Source: JAMXLO01 sp963819855 (GTDB lineage: Bacteria > Pseudomonadota > Alphaproteobacteria > Acetobacterales > Acetobacteraceae). From it: a stretch of DNA of 64,000 bases. Below the pieces are notes generated by a model, which was not told the origin of the DNA, did no database searches, and saw only the letters and a program-made list of their open reading frames with translations. The DNA lies in assembly GCA_963819855.1 (NCBI GenBank), contig CAWFYC010000021.1, positions 930,001 through 994,000 of the forward strand, given 5' to 3'. Positions 35,309 to 44,577 of this stretch are shown here, piece after piece (positions within the stretch are counted from its first letter, which is position 1; every line of letters begins with the position of its first letter). A program made the position numbers and the translations under genes.

Positions 35309-36601
35309 ATGCAAACCACCAGACGAAGATATCTGATTTATATCCTGTTGCTCGTGTTCAGCGGGATTGCCTACGTCGACCGCGTGAACATGTCGGTCGC
35401 GGGAAAGTCCATCGCACAGGAACTCGGTCTGTCGCCGGTCGCACTCGGCTACCTGTTCTCTTCGTTCCTGTGGGCTTATGTACTCATGATGCTGCCGGGC
35501 GGCCGATTGATCGACCGCTGGGGCGCACATGTAATGGCAACCGTAGCCACAGTCGTGTGGTCGGTCGCGCAGATGGCGACCGGCGCCGCCGTGGGCGTCG
35601 TGACGATGCTGCTCGCCCGGCTAGGTCTGGGTGTGGGCGAGGCGCCGTTCTCGCCAGTGGTATATCGCAGCGTCCGTGCATGGGCGCCTTATTCCGAGCG
35701 CGGCACGGCCACCGCTTTCATTGGAGCAGGCGGCAGCCTGGGTCCGGCAATCGGCGCACCGCTTGTCGCTTGGCTCATCCAAACCTTGTCGTGGCGTTGG
35801 TCCTTCGTTATCACGGGCGCTCTCGGCTTCGTCTGGGTTGCGGTCTGGCTGGCCCTGGTATCGACACCGGAGAAGACGAAATGGCTGCCGGAGCCGGAAC
35901 GGCGGCACATCTTGGCCGAGCGCGAGGCCGGCATCGCGGTACCCGACCACGACGGTGTCGGCTATCTCGCGCTGCTGCGCTGCCCGGCAATGTGGGGCCT
36001 GTTCGTCTCGCAGGGTTGCCTGGTCTATTCACTCTATCTGTACCTGAGCTGGCTGCCGAATTACCTGCAGACGTCGCGAGGGCTGTCCCTGGTTGATGCC
36101 GGGCTCTACACGTCCGTGCCGTTCTTCATCGCAACGGCGGTGAATATCGTCATCAACTGGATTGGCGACCGGGCGCTGAGCGTTCACGCCGTGCGAAGCG
36201 GCATGCGTCGTTATCTCGTGGCGCTGTGCCTGTTCCTGACCGCCGCAGGCCTGATCATTCCGTACGTCCAGTCCTTGACTGCCGTCATCATCCTGGTGTC
36301 GATTACAGTTTCATTTGCAAATACCGGTCCTGCAACCAACGCCACGCTGACCAGCGATCTGCTGCGATCACCGGCGGATGCCGGACGTGCATTCGCATTC
36401 CTGGTGCTTGGTGGCAATGTCTTCGGCCTGCTGGCGCCGATCGTCACCGGATATCTCGTGGCGGCAAGCGGCAGCTTCAGCAGCGCGTTCATCGCGGCCG
36501 GTGTCCTGGCGCTGATCGGAGGGACCGTAACGCTGGTGCTGTCGCGCGGCGCGATCGGTGAGGTCTCGTTAGGCGCCAAGCCGTTGGAAGCGACAGGGTG
36601 A
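35309..36601 (+). CDS. MFS transporter, anion:cation symporter type
   Basis: 430 residues from the ATG at 35309 (AGGAAG upstream); an earlier ATG at 35240 would add a polar tail. Twelve hydrophobic segments are apparent. GIAYVDRVNMSVAG in helix 1 and GVGEAPFSPVVYRSVRAWAP in helix 4-5 are typical of the ACS family (tartrate, glucarate, phthalate or hexuronate transporters). It probably imports an organic anion for the neighbouring hyu enzymes or the enolase-superfamily enzyme. Confidence 0.85.
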   Translation: MQTTRRRYLIYILLLVFSGIAYVDRVNMSVAGKSIAQELGLSPVALGYLFSSFLWAYVLMMLPGGRLIDRWGAHVMATVATVVWSVAQMATGAAVGVVTMLLARLGLGVGEAPFSPVVYRSVRAWAPYSERGTATAFIGAGGSLGPAIGAPLVAWLIQTLSWRWSFVITGALGFVWVAVWLALVSTPEKTKWLPEPERRHILAEREAGIAVPDHDGVGYLALLRCPAMWGLFVSQGCLVYSLYLYLSWLPNYLQTSRGLSLVDAGLYTSVPFFIATAVNIVINWIGDRALSVHAVRSGMRRYLVALCLFLTAAGLIIPYVQSLTAVIILVSITVSFANTGPATNATLTSDLLRSPADAGRAFAFLVLGGNVFGLLAPIVTGYLVAASGSFSSAFIAAGVLALIGGTVTLVLSRGAIGEVSLGAKPLEATG

Positions 36602-36629
36602 TTGCGGGCGGCGCGCCACGGGTAAGGTA

Positions 36630-37736
36630 TCAGAGATCCACTCGGCGCGCGCTCAACGCTGCTTCGTTGACCCGCAACCCCAACCCCGGCGCTTCCGGCA
36701 GGTGGAACAGCCCATCGACCGGCTGCGGCGGGTTCTCGAACACCGCGTGCGTGCGCGTTGACGGATCGTTCCACTCGATCGGCTTGCTCGCCTGCAATTG
36801 CGCGGCCACAACATGCATGTTGGCTAGGTGGCCGATCATCGGCTGGGTCTGATGTGACACCAGCTCCACGCCATGCGCGTGCGCCAGTGCCGCGCAACGC
36901 ACCAGGCCGGTGATGCCGCCCATCTTTACGATGTCGGGTTGCACCATGCGCACGCCGGCATCGATCAGATCGGCGAGCGCCGCAAGCGTGTAAGTTTGCT
37001 CGCCGGCTGACACTGTGATGTCCAGTGCTCGCGCCACCTCGCCCATTGCCTTGATGTGGTAGTGCTGGACCGGTTCTTCGAACCACCAATACCCAAGCTC
37101 TTCCAACATGCGGCCGACGCGGATCGCGCCGCCGGTGGTAAAGCCGTTGTTGGCATCGAAGGCGAGCGGGAAGTCGTCACCCACCAGCTTGCGCACGGCC
37201 CGCGCCTTCGAGATGTCGCCGGGAATGTCGCGGTCAAGCAGCGTGCGCGGATTGTCGAAGCGGATCTTGATCGCAGCCGGCTGGTCCTTCAGCCGTGTCT
37301 CCACCACGCGCAGCACGTCGTCCAGGCTGCGGTCGCCGTTGCCGCCGATCGAGGCATAGAACGGCAGCGCGGTGCGCCACGCGCCGCCGAGCAGCTTGGT
37401 GATTGGCAGGCCGGTCAGCTTGCCCTTGATGTCCCACATCGCGATGTCGAGCGCGGCCAGTGCGCCGGTCAGCGCACCCTCCGGCCCGAGCTTCACGCAG
37501 GTGTGCAGCAACGTGTCCAGCAGCACCGCGTGGTCCAGCGGATCTTTGCCGATCAGCGCCGGTGCCAGGTCGTGGCGGATGATACCCAGCGATGCGACGC
37601 CGCCCTGCATCGGGGACGCCTCGCCGATCCCGTCGATACCGTCGTCGGTGTGGACCCGCACGAAGGCGCTGTGCTGTGTCGGCTTCTCGTCCGGCGTCCA
37701 GCGCACCTGGAACGCGTCGATGCGGGCGATCTTCAT
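36630..37736 (-). CDS. Mandelate racemase/muconate lactonizing enzyme family (enolase superfamily)
   Basis: 368 residues. Metal ligands are Asp194 (AFDANNG), Glu220 (WFEEP) and Glu246 (SAGEQ). The acid-base residues are Lys157 in AIKIRF, where the second position is Arg159 instead of Lys, and His295 in SHQTQ. This set fits acid-sugar dehydratases or racemases of the MR subgroup. The substrate is likely a hydroxy-acid. The LysE-type gene upstream on the same strand is 18 bases away. Confidence 0.85.
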   Translation of the reverse strand: MKIARIDAFQVRWTPDEKPTQHSAFVRVHTDDGIDGIGEASPMQGGVASLGIIRHDLAPALIGKDPLDHAVLLDTLLHTCVKLGPEGALTGALAALDIAMWDIKGKLTGLPITKLLGGAWRTALPFYASIGGNGDRSLDDVLRVVETRLKDQPAAIKIRFDNPRTLLDRDIPGDISKARAVRKLVGDDFPLAFDANNGFTTGGAIRVGRMLEELGYWWFEEPVQHYHIKAMGEVARALDITVSAGEQTYTLAALADLIDAGVRMVQPDIVKMGGITGLVRCAALAHAHGVELVSHQTQPMIGHLANMHVVAAQLQASKPIEWNDPSTRTHAVFENPPQPVDGLFHLPEAPGLGLRVNEAALSARRVDL

Positions 37737-37753
37737 GGCGGCTGCTCCCTCGC

Positions 37754-38350
37754 TCAGTCCTCAATCAACACCGGGACCAGCGAGGCGACAAGCAGCAACG
37801 CCATGGCGACGTTGAATGCGCGCAAGCGTGCCGGCGAATGCAGCAGCCGGCCAGCGCCGCTACCGAGCAGCGCCCACACGAGCAGGCACGGCATGCCGAC
37901 GGCGAGGAAGACCGTGAAGATGCGCGCGAGCTGCAGCAGCAGCGGGTGGTTCGGCGAAAGGTACTCGCCGGCGGCACCGGCCGCGATCAGCCAGGCTTTG
38001 GGATTGACCCACTGGAATGCCGCCGCGCCGAGGAAGCCGAGTACACGGCCGCGGCCGCCTTGGCCTGGTGCCGGCGCGATGGCGATCCGCCAAGCGAGGA
38101 AAGCAAGCCAGGCCGCGCCGATCCAGCGGAACACCGGCAGCAGCAACGGCCAGTTCACCAGCGCCGAGCCAAGGCCCGCGCACACCAGGGTCAACATCAC
38201 CGAAAAGCCGACCGCGATACCAAACATATGCGGCACGGTCGCGCGGATGCCGTGATTGGCGGCCGAGGCCGCCACCATTACGTTGTTCGGGCCGGGCGTG
38301 ATGTACATCGCGACCGAGAAGCCGAACAGGGAAAGCAGCGCGCTGTCCAT
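37754..38350 (-). CDS. LysE/RhtB-family amino-acid exporter
   Basis: 198 residues, about six hydrophobic helices. MYITPGPNNVMVAASAANHGIR at the N-terminus and FQWVNPKAWLIA in the middle are family marks. It probably exports an amino acid or a derivative. It lies between the second hyu cassette and the enolase-superfamily gene, all on the minus strand with short gaps, so one transcript is likely; export of a hydrolysis product is an inference. Confidence 0.85.
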   Translation of the reverse strand: MDSALLSLFGFSVAMYITPGPNNVMVAASAANHGIRATVPHMFGIAVGFSVMLTLVCAGLGSALVNWPLLLPVFRWIGAAWLAFLAWRIAIAPAPGQGGRGRVLGFLGAAAFQWVNPKAWLIAAGAAGEYLSPNHPLLLQLARIFTVFLAVGMPCLLVWALLGSGAGRLLHSPARLRAFNVAMALLLVASLVPVLIED

Positions 38351-38401
38351 GCCGATAGGACAACATAGCTGACGCTTTCCTGCAACGGGCCGCGTGACGG
38401 G

Positions 38402-40129
38402 TCAGCCGCGAAGTCGTGTCGTGGCCCCAACATCGATCGTTCCGTCCTGCGCGACAACGACCTTATAGAGCGTGCGGGCATTTTCCGCGGATACGATGCC
38501 GTCGCGCACATCGCGCGCCACCGGTAGGGGATCGCGCATCGTCGGATCGCCCATGCCCGCGCCGCCAGGCAACTTCAGGATCAGACGGTCCCCGTCGGGG
38601 ACCACCTGAAAGCCCTTGGTGCGCAGCGTCTTGCCGGACTTCAGCGCGACCACGCCGGGTGCGCCGTTCAGGCCACCTTCACGTCCCTTTGGCGCGTTGG
38701 CGATGCGATCGAAGATCGCGTTGACGGCGAATTCAAGGTCGCCCTTGGCGCCGATCTCCATGGTTTGCCCGGTGCCGCCACGCGTGCGTCCGGCGCCGCC
38801 CGAATCGGACCGCAGTTCCTTGGTCCAGAAGATGATCGGGGCGACGTTTTCGGTTGCCTCGACCGGCATGGTGCGGACGCCGGACGGAAAGGCGGTGGCA
38901 TTGAGGCCGTCGCTGGTCGGGCGTGCGCCGGTTCCTCCGGAGTTGAAGGTGATGACCTCGAAGTCGGGCACCACCGGCCGGTTGCCGCGCGCCTGACCGG
39001 ACACCGACGAGCCGCCGCGCAATGGCGGGTTCCATAGTGCCGAGGCGCCTTCCGCGGTGACGCGCTCGGGCACAGCCTGATGCAGGCAACCCATCATCAG
39101 GTCGGGCAGCAGATGGCCGATCACGTGGCGCACCGACACCGGATAGGGGTGCGGCGCATTGAGGATACAGCCTTCGGGGATCTTCATGCGGAATGGTGCA
39201 AGGCTCGCCCAATTGTTGGGGATCTCGGGCGCCACGACGCACTTGATGCCGAAGCAGGAATAGGCACGGCAATAGGCGGGCGGCACGTTGATGCCGCGCG
39301 ACGAGAGACCTGACGTGCCGGCGTAGTCAACCTCGATGCCGTCATCCAGGATCGTCAACTCAGCCTTCAGCGTGACCGGTTCCTCGTAGCCGTCAGAACA
39401 GATCTCCGCGCGATAAGTGCCCTTGGGAATGCGGGCGATCTCGGCCAGCGTGGCGCGGTGGGAGCTATCGAAGATGAAGTCGGCGAGTGGGTCCAGGCTG
39501 TCCATCTCGAACTCGTCCATCATCTCGACCAGGCGGTGCGCGCCGGCGTCGTTGCACGCGCACAGCGAGTAAATGTCGCCTTCCAGCTCGACCGGCAGGC
39601 GCGAGCCGGCACGCATGAAGTCGAAGAAGGTCTCGTTGGCACGGCCCTGATCGAAGCATTTGACGATCGGGACGTACATGCCTTCCTCGAACACCGAGCG
39701 GCCTTCCGGGCCCATCCCCAGGCCGCCGACATCGATCACGTGCGCGGTGTTGGCGAACAGGCCGACGATCCGGCCATTGTGAAAGGCCGGCGTCACCACG
39801 GTGAGGTCGTGCAGGTGGCCGGTGCCGAGCCAGGGATCGTTGGTGATGTAGTGATCGCCTGGCTGCATGGTGTCGGCAGGGAACTTGCGCAGGAAGTGGC
39901 CGACGCTTTCGGCCATCGAGTTGACGTGTCCGGGCGTGCCGGTGACCGCCTGCGCCATCATGCGTCCGCGCAGATCGAAGATGCCGGCGGACAGGTCGCC
40001 GGCCTCGCGCACCGTGGTCGAGAAGGCGGTGCGGATCATGGTCTGCGCCTGCTCCTCCACCACCGCGATCAGGCGGTTCCACATGATCTGGCGATGGATC
40101 TGCGCGAGCGCGTTGGTTTCATGCGACAT
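38402..40129 (-). CDS. hyuB: Hydantoinase/oxoprolinase subunit B (copy 2)
   Basis: 575 residues. MWNRLIAVVEEQAQTMIRTA, TPGHVNSMAESVGHF and ITNDPWLGTGHLHDL align block by block with copy 1 at 33539, so the two are paralogues. A somewhat longer middle and C-terminal part accounts for the extra length. The first base of its ATG is the last base of the upstream hyuA stop. It is the catalytic partner of that HyuA. Confidence 0.88.
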   Translation of the reverse strand: MSHETNALAQIHRQIMWNRLIAVVEEQAQTMIRTAFSTTVREAGDLSAGIFDLRGRMMAQAVTGTPGHVNSMAESVGHFLRKFPADTMQPGDHYITNDPWLGTGHLHDLTVVTPAFHNGRIVGLFANTAHVIDVGGLGMGPEGRSVFEEGMYVPIVKCFDQGRANETFFDFMRAGSRLPVELEGDIYSLCACNDAGAHRLVEMMDEFEMDSLDPLADFIFDSSHRATLAEIARIPKGTYRAEICSDGYEEPVTLKAELTILDDGIEVDYAGTSGLSSRGINVPPAYCRAYSCFGIKCVVAPEIPNNWASLAPFRMKIPEGCILNAPHPYPVSVRHVIGHLLPDLMMGCLHQAVPERVTAEGASALWNPPLRGGSSVSGQARGNRPVVPDFEVITFNSGGTGARPTSDGLNATAFPSGVRTMPVEATENVAPIIFWTKELRSDSGGAGRTRGGTGQTMEIGAKGDLEFAVNAIFDRIANAPKGREGGLNGAPGVVALKSGKTLRTKGFQVVPDGDRLILKLPGGAGMGDPTMRDPLPVARDVRDGIVSAENARTLYKVVVAQDGTIDVGATTRLRG

Positions 40130-42216
40130 CAGGTGATCTCCCGCGTCAGGTCGATATAGCCCAGCCCGTTCACTGTCGCGCTCCAGCCCGGGCAGACCAG
40201 GGTTGATGTTTCGTCCTCGGCGACGATCGCTGGACCAATGATATGCACGCCCGGCGCGAGTGCACCGCGGTCATACACCGACCATGGCGCGACCTCGCCC
40301 GTGATCGTGTTGCACACAGGCTGCGTACGCGCCGGCCCCGCGTCCGGAGCGAACACGGCATCATCACCGACCAGCGGTGTGCCGGGATCGTCCTCCGGTA
40401 CGGTCGCCACCAGCACGGCATAGCTCATGATCTCGACGTCGGAGCCGGGCACCGGCCGATCGTAGAACCGTGTGTATTCGCCATCATAGGCAGCTCGAAT
40501 CTGCGGCACGTCTTCGTCGCCCAGCGGGCGCGCGGGCAACGGCACGGGGATTTCATGCCCCTGACCGACATAACGCATATAGGCGATGCGGCTCTGCGTG
40601 ATGGGGGCTCCGAAACTGCCTTGCGCCACCACTTCCATTGCCTCGGCCTCCATGTCGGCCAGCAGCGTGTTCACCGCAACGACATCGAAGGTGGAAAAGC
40701 GCTGATACAGACTGCGAACAACCTCATAGCCGACCGGTGCCCGCAGGAAGCCGATCGCACTGCCGACGCCGGCGCCTGACGGGATCAGCACGTGCCGGAT
40801 GCCGATCTTCTCCGCGACGCGGCAGGCGTGGACCGGGCCGCCGCCGCCGAACGCGATCAGCGTGCGTCCCTCGTAGGTCTTGCCGGACTCGATCGCATGC
40901 ACGCGCGCTGCGTTCGCCATGTTCTCATCCACCATCTCGATGACCCCGAGTGCCGCCATCTCCGTGGTGAGGCCCAGCTTACCGCCGACGTGCGCCGCCA
41001 ATGCATCGTGTGCCGCGGCGGTATGCAAGCGCATCGTGCCGCCGGCGAAACGCACTGGGTCGTAACGACCGAGCACCAGATTGGCATCGGTCACCGCGGG
41101 TTCCACCCCGCCGCGGCCGTAACAGGCGGGGCCAGGGTCAGCGCCGGCGCTCTCTGGCCCCACGGCGATACGACCCATCGTATCGACATGCGCGATCGAA
41201 CCGCCGCCGGCGCCGATCTCCACCATCTCGATCACCGGAATCCGCAGCGGCAGACCCGAGCCTTTGCGAAACCTTCCCACCCGCGCGATCTCGAATGCAC
41301 GTGCACTTTGCGGTTTGCCATCGTCGATCAGACAGATTTTCGCGGTGGTGCCGCCCATGTCGAACGACAGCACATTGGCGATGTCGCATCGGCGGGCGAT
41401 GGTGGCGGAGAAGATCGCGCCGCCGGCCGGTCCGCTTTCCACCAAGCGGATCGGAAAGCGGCAGGCGGTGTCGATCGTGGTCAGGCCGCCGCCAGACAGC
41501 ATGAGGAATACCGGGCCGGCAACACCGATGCCGTGCAGCCCGTCCGCCAGTTCGCGCAGATAACGCGCCATCAGCGGTTGCACGTAGGCATTGGCGACGG
41601 TGGTGGAGAAGCGCTCCCACTCGCGCATTTCCGGTGAGACTTCGCTGGACAACGAAACCGGAACGTCCGGCAGTTCTTCGGCGAGGATGTCGCGCACACG
41701 GCGTTCATGCGCCGGATTGACGAAGGCGTGCAGCAGTCCGACCGCGATGCTTTCCACTTGCTCACGCTGCAGCGTTGGGATCAGGGCACGCACGGCGGCA
41801 ATGTCGAGCGGCAGCAGCACGTTGCCTTCGTTGTCGAGCCGTTCGGGCAACGGCAGGCGCAGGTGGCGCGGCACCAGCGGTTCGGGCAGGACAATGTTGA
41901 GGTCGTACTGGTCGTAACGGCTCTCGTTGCCCATCGCGATCACATCGCGAAAGCCCTGCGTGGTGAGCAGCGCGGTGCGCGCGCCCTTACGCTCGATCAC
42001 CGCGTTGGTGGCAAGCGTGGTGCCATGGATCACGATGCCAATGTCGGCGGCCGCAACGCCGGATGACTGCAGGATGTCGCGAACTCCTGCCATGACGCCT
42101 TGTTCGGGGGCGGTCGGCGTGGTGAGGACCTTAATGGTGGTAAGCCTGCCGTCGTGCTCGAGTGCAAGATCGGTAAAGGTGCCGCCGATATCGACGGCCA
42201 GTCGAGCAGAAGGCAT
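40129..42216 (-). CDS. hyuA: Hydantoinase/oxoprolinase subunit A (copy 2)
   Basis: 695 residues with the ASKHA loops VDIGGTFTDLALE, SFDMGGTTAKI and FGGGGPVHA. It aligns over its length with copy 1 at 31461. It reads toward copy 1, so the two cassettes converge on the MFS/enolase/LysE block. It is expected to provide ATP-dependent activation of a lactam or hydantoin, or to be part of a ketone carboxylase; no third carboxylase subunit is present. Confidence 0.88.
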   Translation of the reverse strand: MPSARLAVDIGGTFTDLALEHDGRLTTIKVLTTPTAPEQGVMAGVRDILQSSGVAAADIGIVIHGTTLATNAVIERKGARTALLTTQGFRDVIAMGNESRYDQYDLNIVLPEPLVPRHLRLPLPERLDNEGNVLLPLDIAAVRALIPTLQREQVESIAVGLLHAFVNPAHERRVRDILAEELPDVPVSLSSEVSPEMREWERFSTTVANAYVQPLMARYLRELADGLHGIGVAGPVFLMLSGGGLTTIDTACRFPIRLVESGPAGGAIFSATIARRCDIANVLSFDMGGTTAKICLIDDGKPQSARAFEIARVGRFRKGSGLPLRIPVIEMVEIGAGGGSIAHVDTMGRIAVGPESAGADPGPACYGRGGVEPAVTDANLVLGRYDPVRFAGGTMRLHTAAAHDALAAHVGGKLGLTTEMAALGVIEMVDENMANAARVHAIESGKTYEGRTLIAFGGGGPVHACRVAEKIGIRHVLIPSGAGVGSAIGFLRAPVGYEVVRSLYQRFSTFDVVAVNTLLADMEAEAMEVVAQGSFGAPITQSRIAYMRYVGQGHEIPVPLPARPLGDEDVPQIRAAYDGEYTRFYDRPVPGSDVEIMSYAVLVATVPEDDPGTPLVGDDAVFAPDAGPARTQPVCNTITGEVAPWSVYDRGALAPGVHIIGPAIVAEDETSTLVCPGWSATVNGLGYIDLTREIT

Positions 42217-42386
42217 TCAGTCCTCGGTCCTGTGCGGGAGGGCAGTCAAGCCGGTTGTCGGAAGCGTTGCAAGCATTGACCCTTAAATCAGAGATGATCG
42301 TAGTCCCGTGAGACTGATGGCGTGGAATAATGCGCAGATCGTCGTGCAGGATCAGTTGCCGTGCCGCCGCACAAACGGGACTTCGC

Positions 42387-43521
42387 TCAGTAGACCACGT
42401 TCTCCGGCATCGGACGATTGTCGCGCACACGCTCATATCCAAAGGGTGTGAGATCCAGCGTGCGGTAGCCATCGAAGCGGATCAACTCAGCGACAGCACG
42501 GCCGGTCGCTGGGCCATGCTGCACGCCATGGCCGGAAAAGCCCGATGCGACAATCAGATTGGGAATGTTGGGAAACGGTCCGATCACCGCGTTGTGGTCA
42601 AGCAGGCACATGTCGTAGTGGCCGGCCCAAGCGCGCTGCAGGCGCAACTGCTCCAGCGCCGGAATGCGATGCGCCAGCAGCGGCCATAGCGGGTCGTCCA
42701 ACAGATGCAGATCGGGATCGAAGTCACCCTCGGGATTGTGGTCGGCGTCTCCCGGCGGCGATATTCCGCAGATAAAGCCGTCGCCCTCGGGGCGGATCCA
42801 CATGCCGGAGGTGTCGAACACCAGCGGCATGTCCGGCACCGTCAAGTGGCGCGCGGATCATGAACACCGTGCGCTTGCGCGGCTCGATCGGCAGTGCGAT
42901 GCCGGCGAGTGAAGCAAGCCGGCCTGACGCGGGGCCGGCAGCGATCACTACATGTTCGGCGCTGATCCGTTCGCCGTTCGCGGTCTGCACCGCTGTCGCC
43001 CGGCCCGCGGCGACGTCGATCGCTACTGCTTCGTTGTGCAGATATCGGGCGCCGCGCTCGATCGCATCGGCGCGCACCGCGCGCAGCAGGCTATAGGCGT
43101 CGAACCAGCCCTCATGCTTCCGGCCCAGCGTGGCGCAGGCAACGTCCCGCGCGTTCAACCAGGGAAATTGCGCGGCGATCTGCCCGCCCTCGAACAGCGC
43201 GACATCGGCGCCCTCGGCAAGCTGCATTTCGCGGTTGGCACGCAACGTCGCCTCGCCCTCGGCGCTTGCCAACACGAGATAGGCACGGCGGACCAAGCCG
43301 GCGCGATCCGCCATCGCCTCGAGAAACGCGGCTCCGAACAGTGACATCCGCACATTTAGCGGGAGGGAGAACTGGGTGCGGATCGAGGCGGCCGACAGCG
43401 TGGTTGACGCATACTGGTAGGAGGGGTCTTTCTCAATTACGACCACCTCGCCGTGGCCGGCGAGAAAATAGGCTGTGCATGAGCCGACGATACCGCCGCC
43501 GATGATGATGGTGCGCGCCAT
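42387..43521 (-). pseudogene. FAD-dependent (DAO-type) oxidoreductase with a frameshift
   Basis: From the ATG at 43521 the frame has the FAD-binding start ARTIIIGGGIVGS and continues to RTVFMIRAPLD. The C-terminal third (PDMPLVFDTSGMWIRPEG ... ASGFSGHGVQHGPATGRA) is in another frame ending at 42387. The switch is near 42845-42850 and nothing obvious is missing, so a one-base change is enough. This could be a real mutation or a sequencing error. The intact protein would oxidise an amino acid or related amine; a D-amino-acid or N-carbamoyl product of the hyu pathway is a reasonable guess. Confidence 0.75.
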
Positions 43522-43602
43522 AATCCCAACCTGGCGCGCGGCCGCCCCTTTCGCAACCCGCCGTGGTTGGCGATAAAGGCGCAACCGAATTGGGAGCCGC
43601 TC

Positions 43603-44571
43603 ATGCCGCCACGCCTCGTGCTTGCTGCCCTTATGCCGCGCGACGTGGTGGCCCGTGCGCGCGAGGAATTCGACGCCGTCGTGGTCGAGGGCAAGGACGA
43701 CATGACCGCGGCGCAGGTGATCGAGGCCGCCGTCGCGCACCAGGCTGATGCGATCATGTTCACCAACACGCTGCCGCTATCCGCCGATGCCATCGCGCGC
43801 CTGCCGACGAGCGTGCGCGTCGGTGCCACCTGCAGCGTCGGTTACGACCACATAAACGTGGCGGCGGCGAAGGCGCGCGGCCTGATCGTGACCAACACGC
43901 CGGACGTGCTGACCGAATGCACGGCTGACTTCGCGTTCATGATGCTGCTGGCGGCGGCGCGGCGGGCCTACCACTACGACAAGATCATGCGCGCGGGGTG
44001 GCGCTTTCGCATCGGGCAGGGCGAACTCCTGGGGGTGCGGGTGACCGGCAGAACACTCGGTATTCTCGGAATGGGGCGCATCGGGCGGGCAGTGGCGCAG
44101 CGGGCGCGCGGCTTCGACATGACGGTAGTGTATCATTCGCGCAACCGGTTGCCCACGGAGTTCGAGCAAGGGGCGCGATATTTCGCCTCGTTCCACGACA
44201 TGCTGTCGCACTGCGATTTCCTGTCGCTGCACGCACCCGCCGGTCCCGCGACGGACAAGATCGTCAATGCCGAGGCGTTGGCGAAGCTGAAACCTGGCGC
44301 AGTGCTGGTAAACGTCTCTCGCGGCGGGCTGGTGGACGAGGACGCGCTGCTCGACGCGCTGACGTCCGGGCAGTTGTTTGCGGCGGGGCTGGATGTGTTC
44401 CGCTCTGAACCCGACTACGACATGCGGTTTGCCGCGTTGGACAACGTGATCCTGTCGCCGCATATCGGCAGCGGTTCGGTGGAAACGCGCAACGCCATGG
44501 GGTTCCGGGCGCTGGACAACATCGCGGCGGTGCTGGAGGGGAGGGGACCGATCGATCCGCTGTGGATCTGA
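43603..44571 (+). CDS. D-isomer-specific 2-hydroxyacid dehydrogenase
   Basis: 322 residues from the ATG at 43603 with GGGAG upstream. GILGMGRIGRAVAQRA is the NAD(P) loop. Catalytic Arg is in VNVSRGG, Glu in the FRSEPD region and His in SPHIGSG. It resembles glyoxylate/hydroxypyruvate reductases and D-glycerate dehydrogenases. It would interconvert a 2-oxo acid and a D-2-hydroxy acid. It is convergent with dctM. Confidence 0.87.
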   Translation: MPPRLVLAALMPRDVVARAREEFDAVVVEGKDDMTAAQVIEAAVAHQADAIMFTNTLPLSADAIARLPTSVRVGATCSVGYDHINVAAAKARGLIVTNTPDVLTECTADFAFMMLLAAARRAYHYDKIMRAGWRFRIGQGELLGVRVTGRTLGILGMGRIGRAVAQRARGFDMTVVYHSRNRLPTEFEQGARYFASFHDMLSHCDFLSLHAPAGPATDKIVNAEALAKLKPGAVLVNVSRGGLVDEDALLDALTSGQLFAAGLDVFRSEPDYDMRFAALDNVILSPHIGSGSVETRNAMGFRALDNIAAVLEGRGPIDPLWI

Positions 44572-44577
44572 CGGGCG

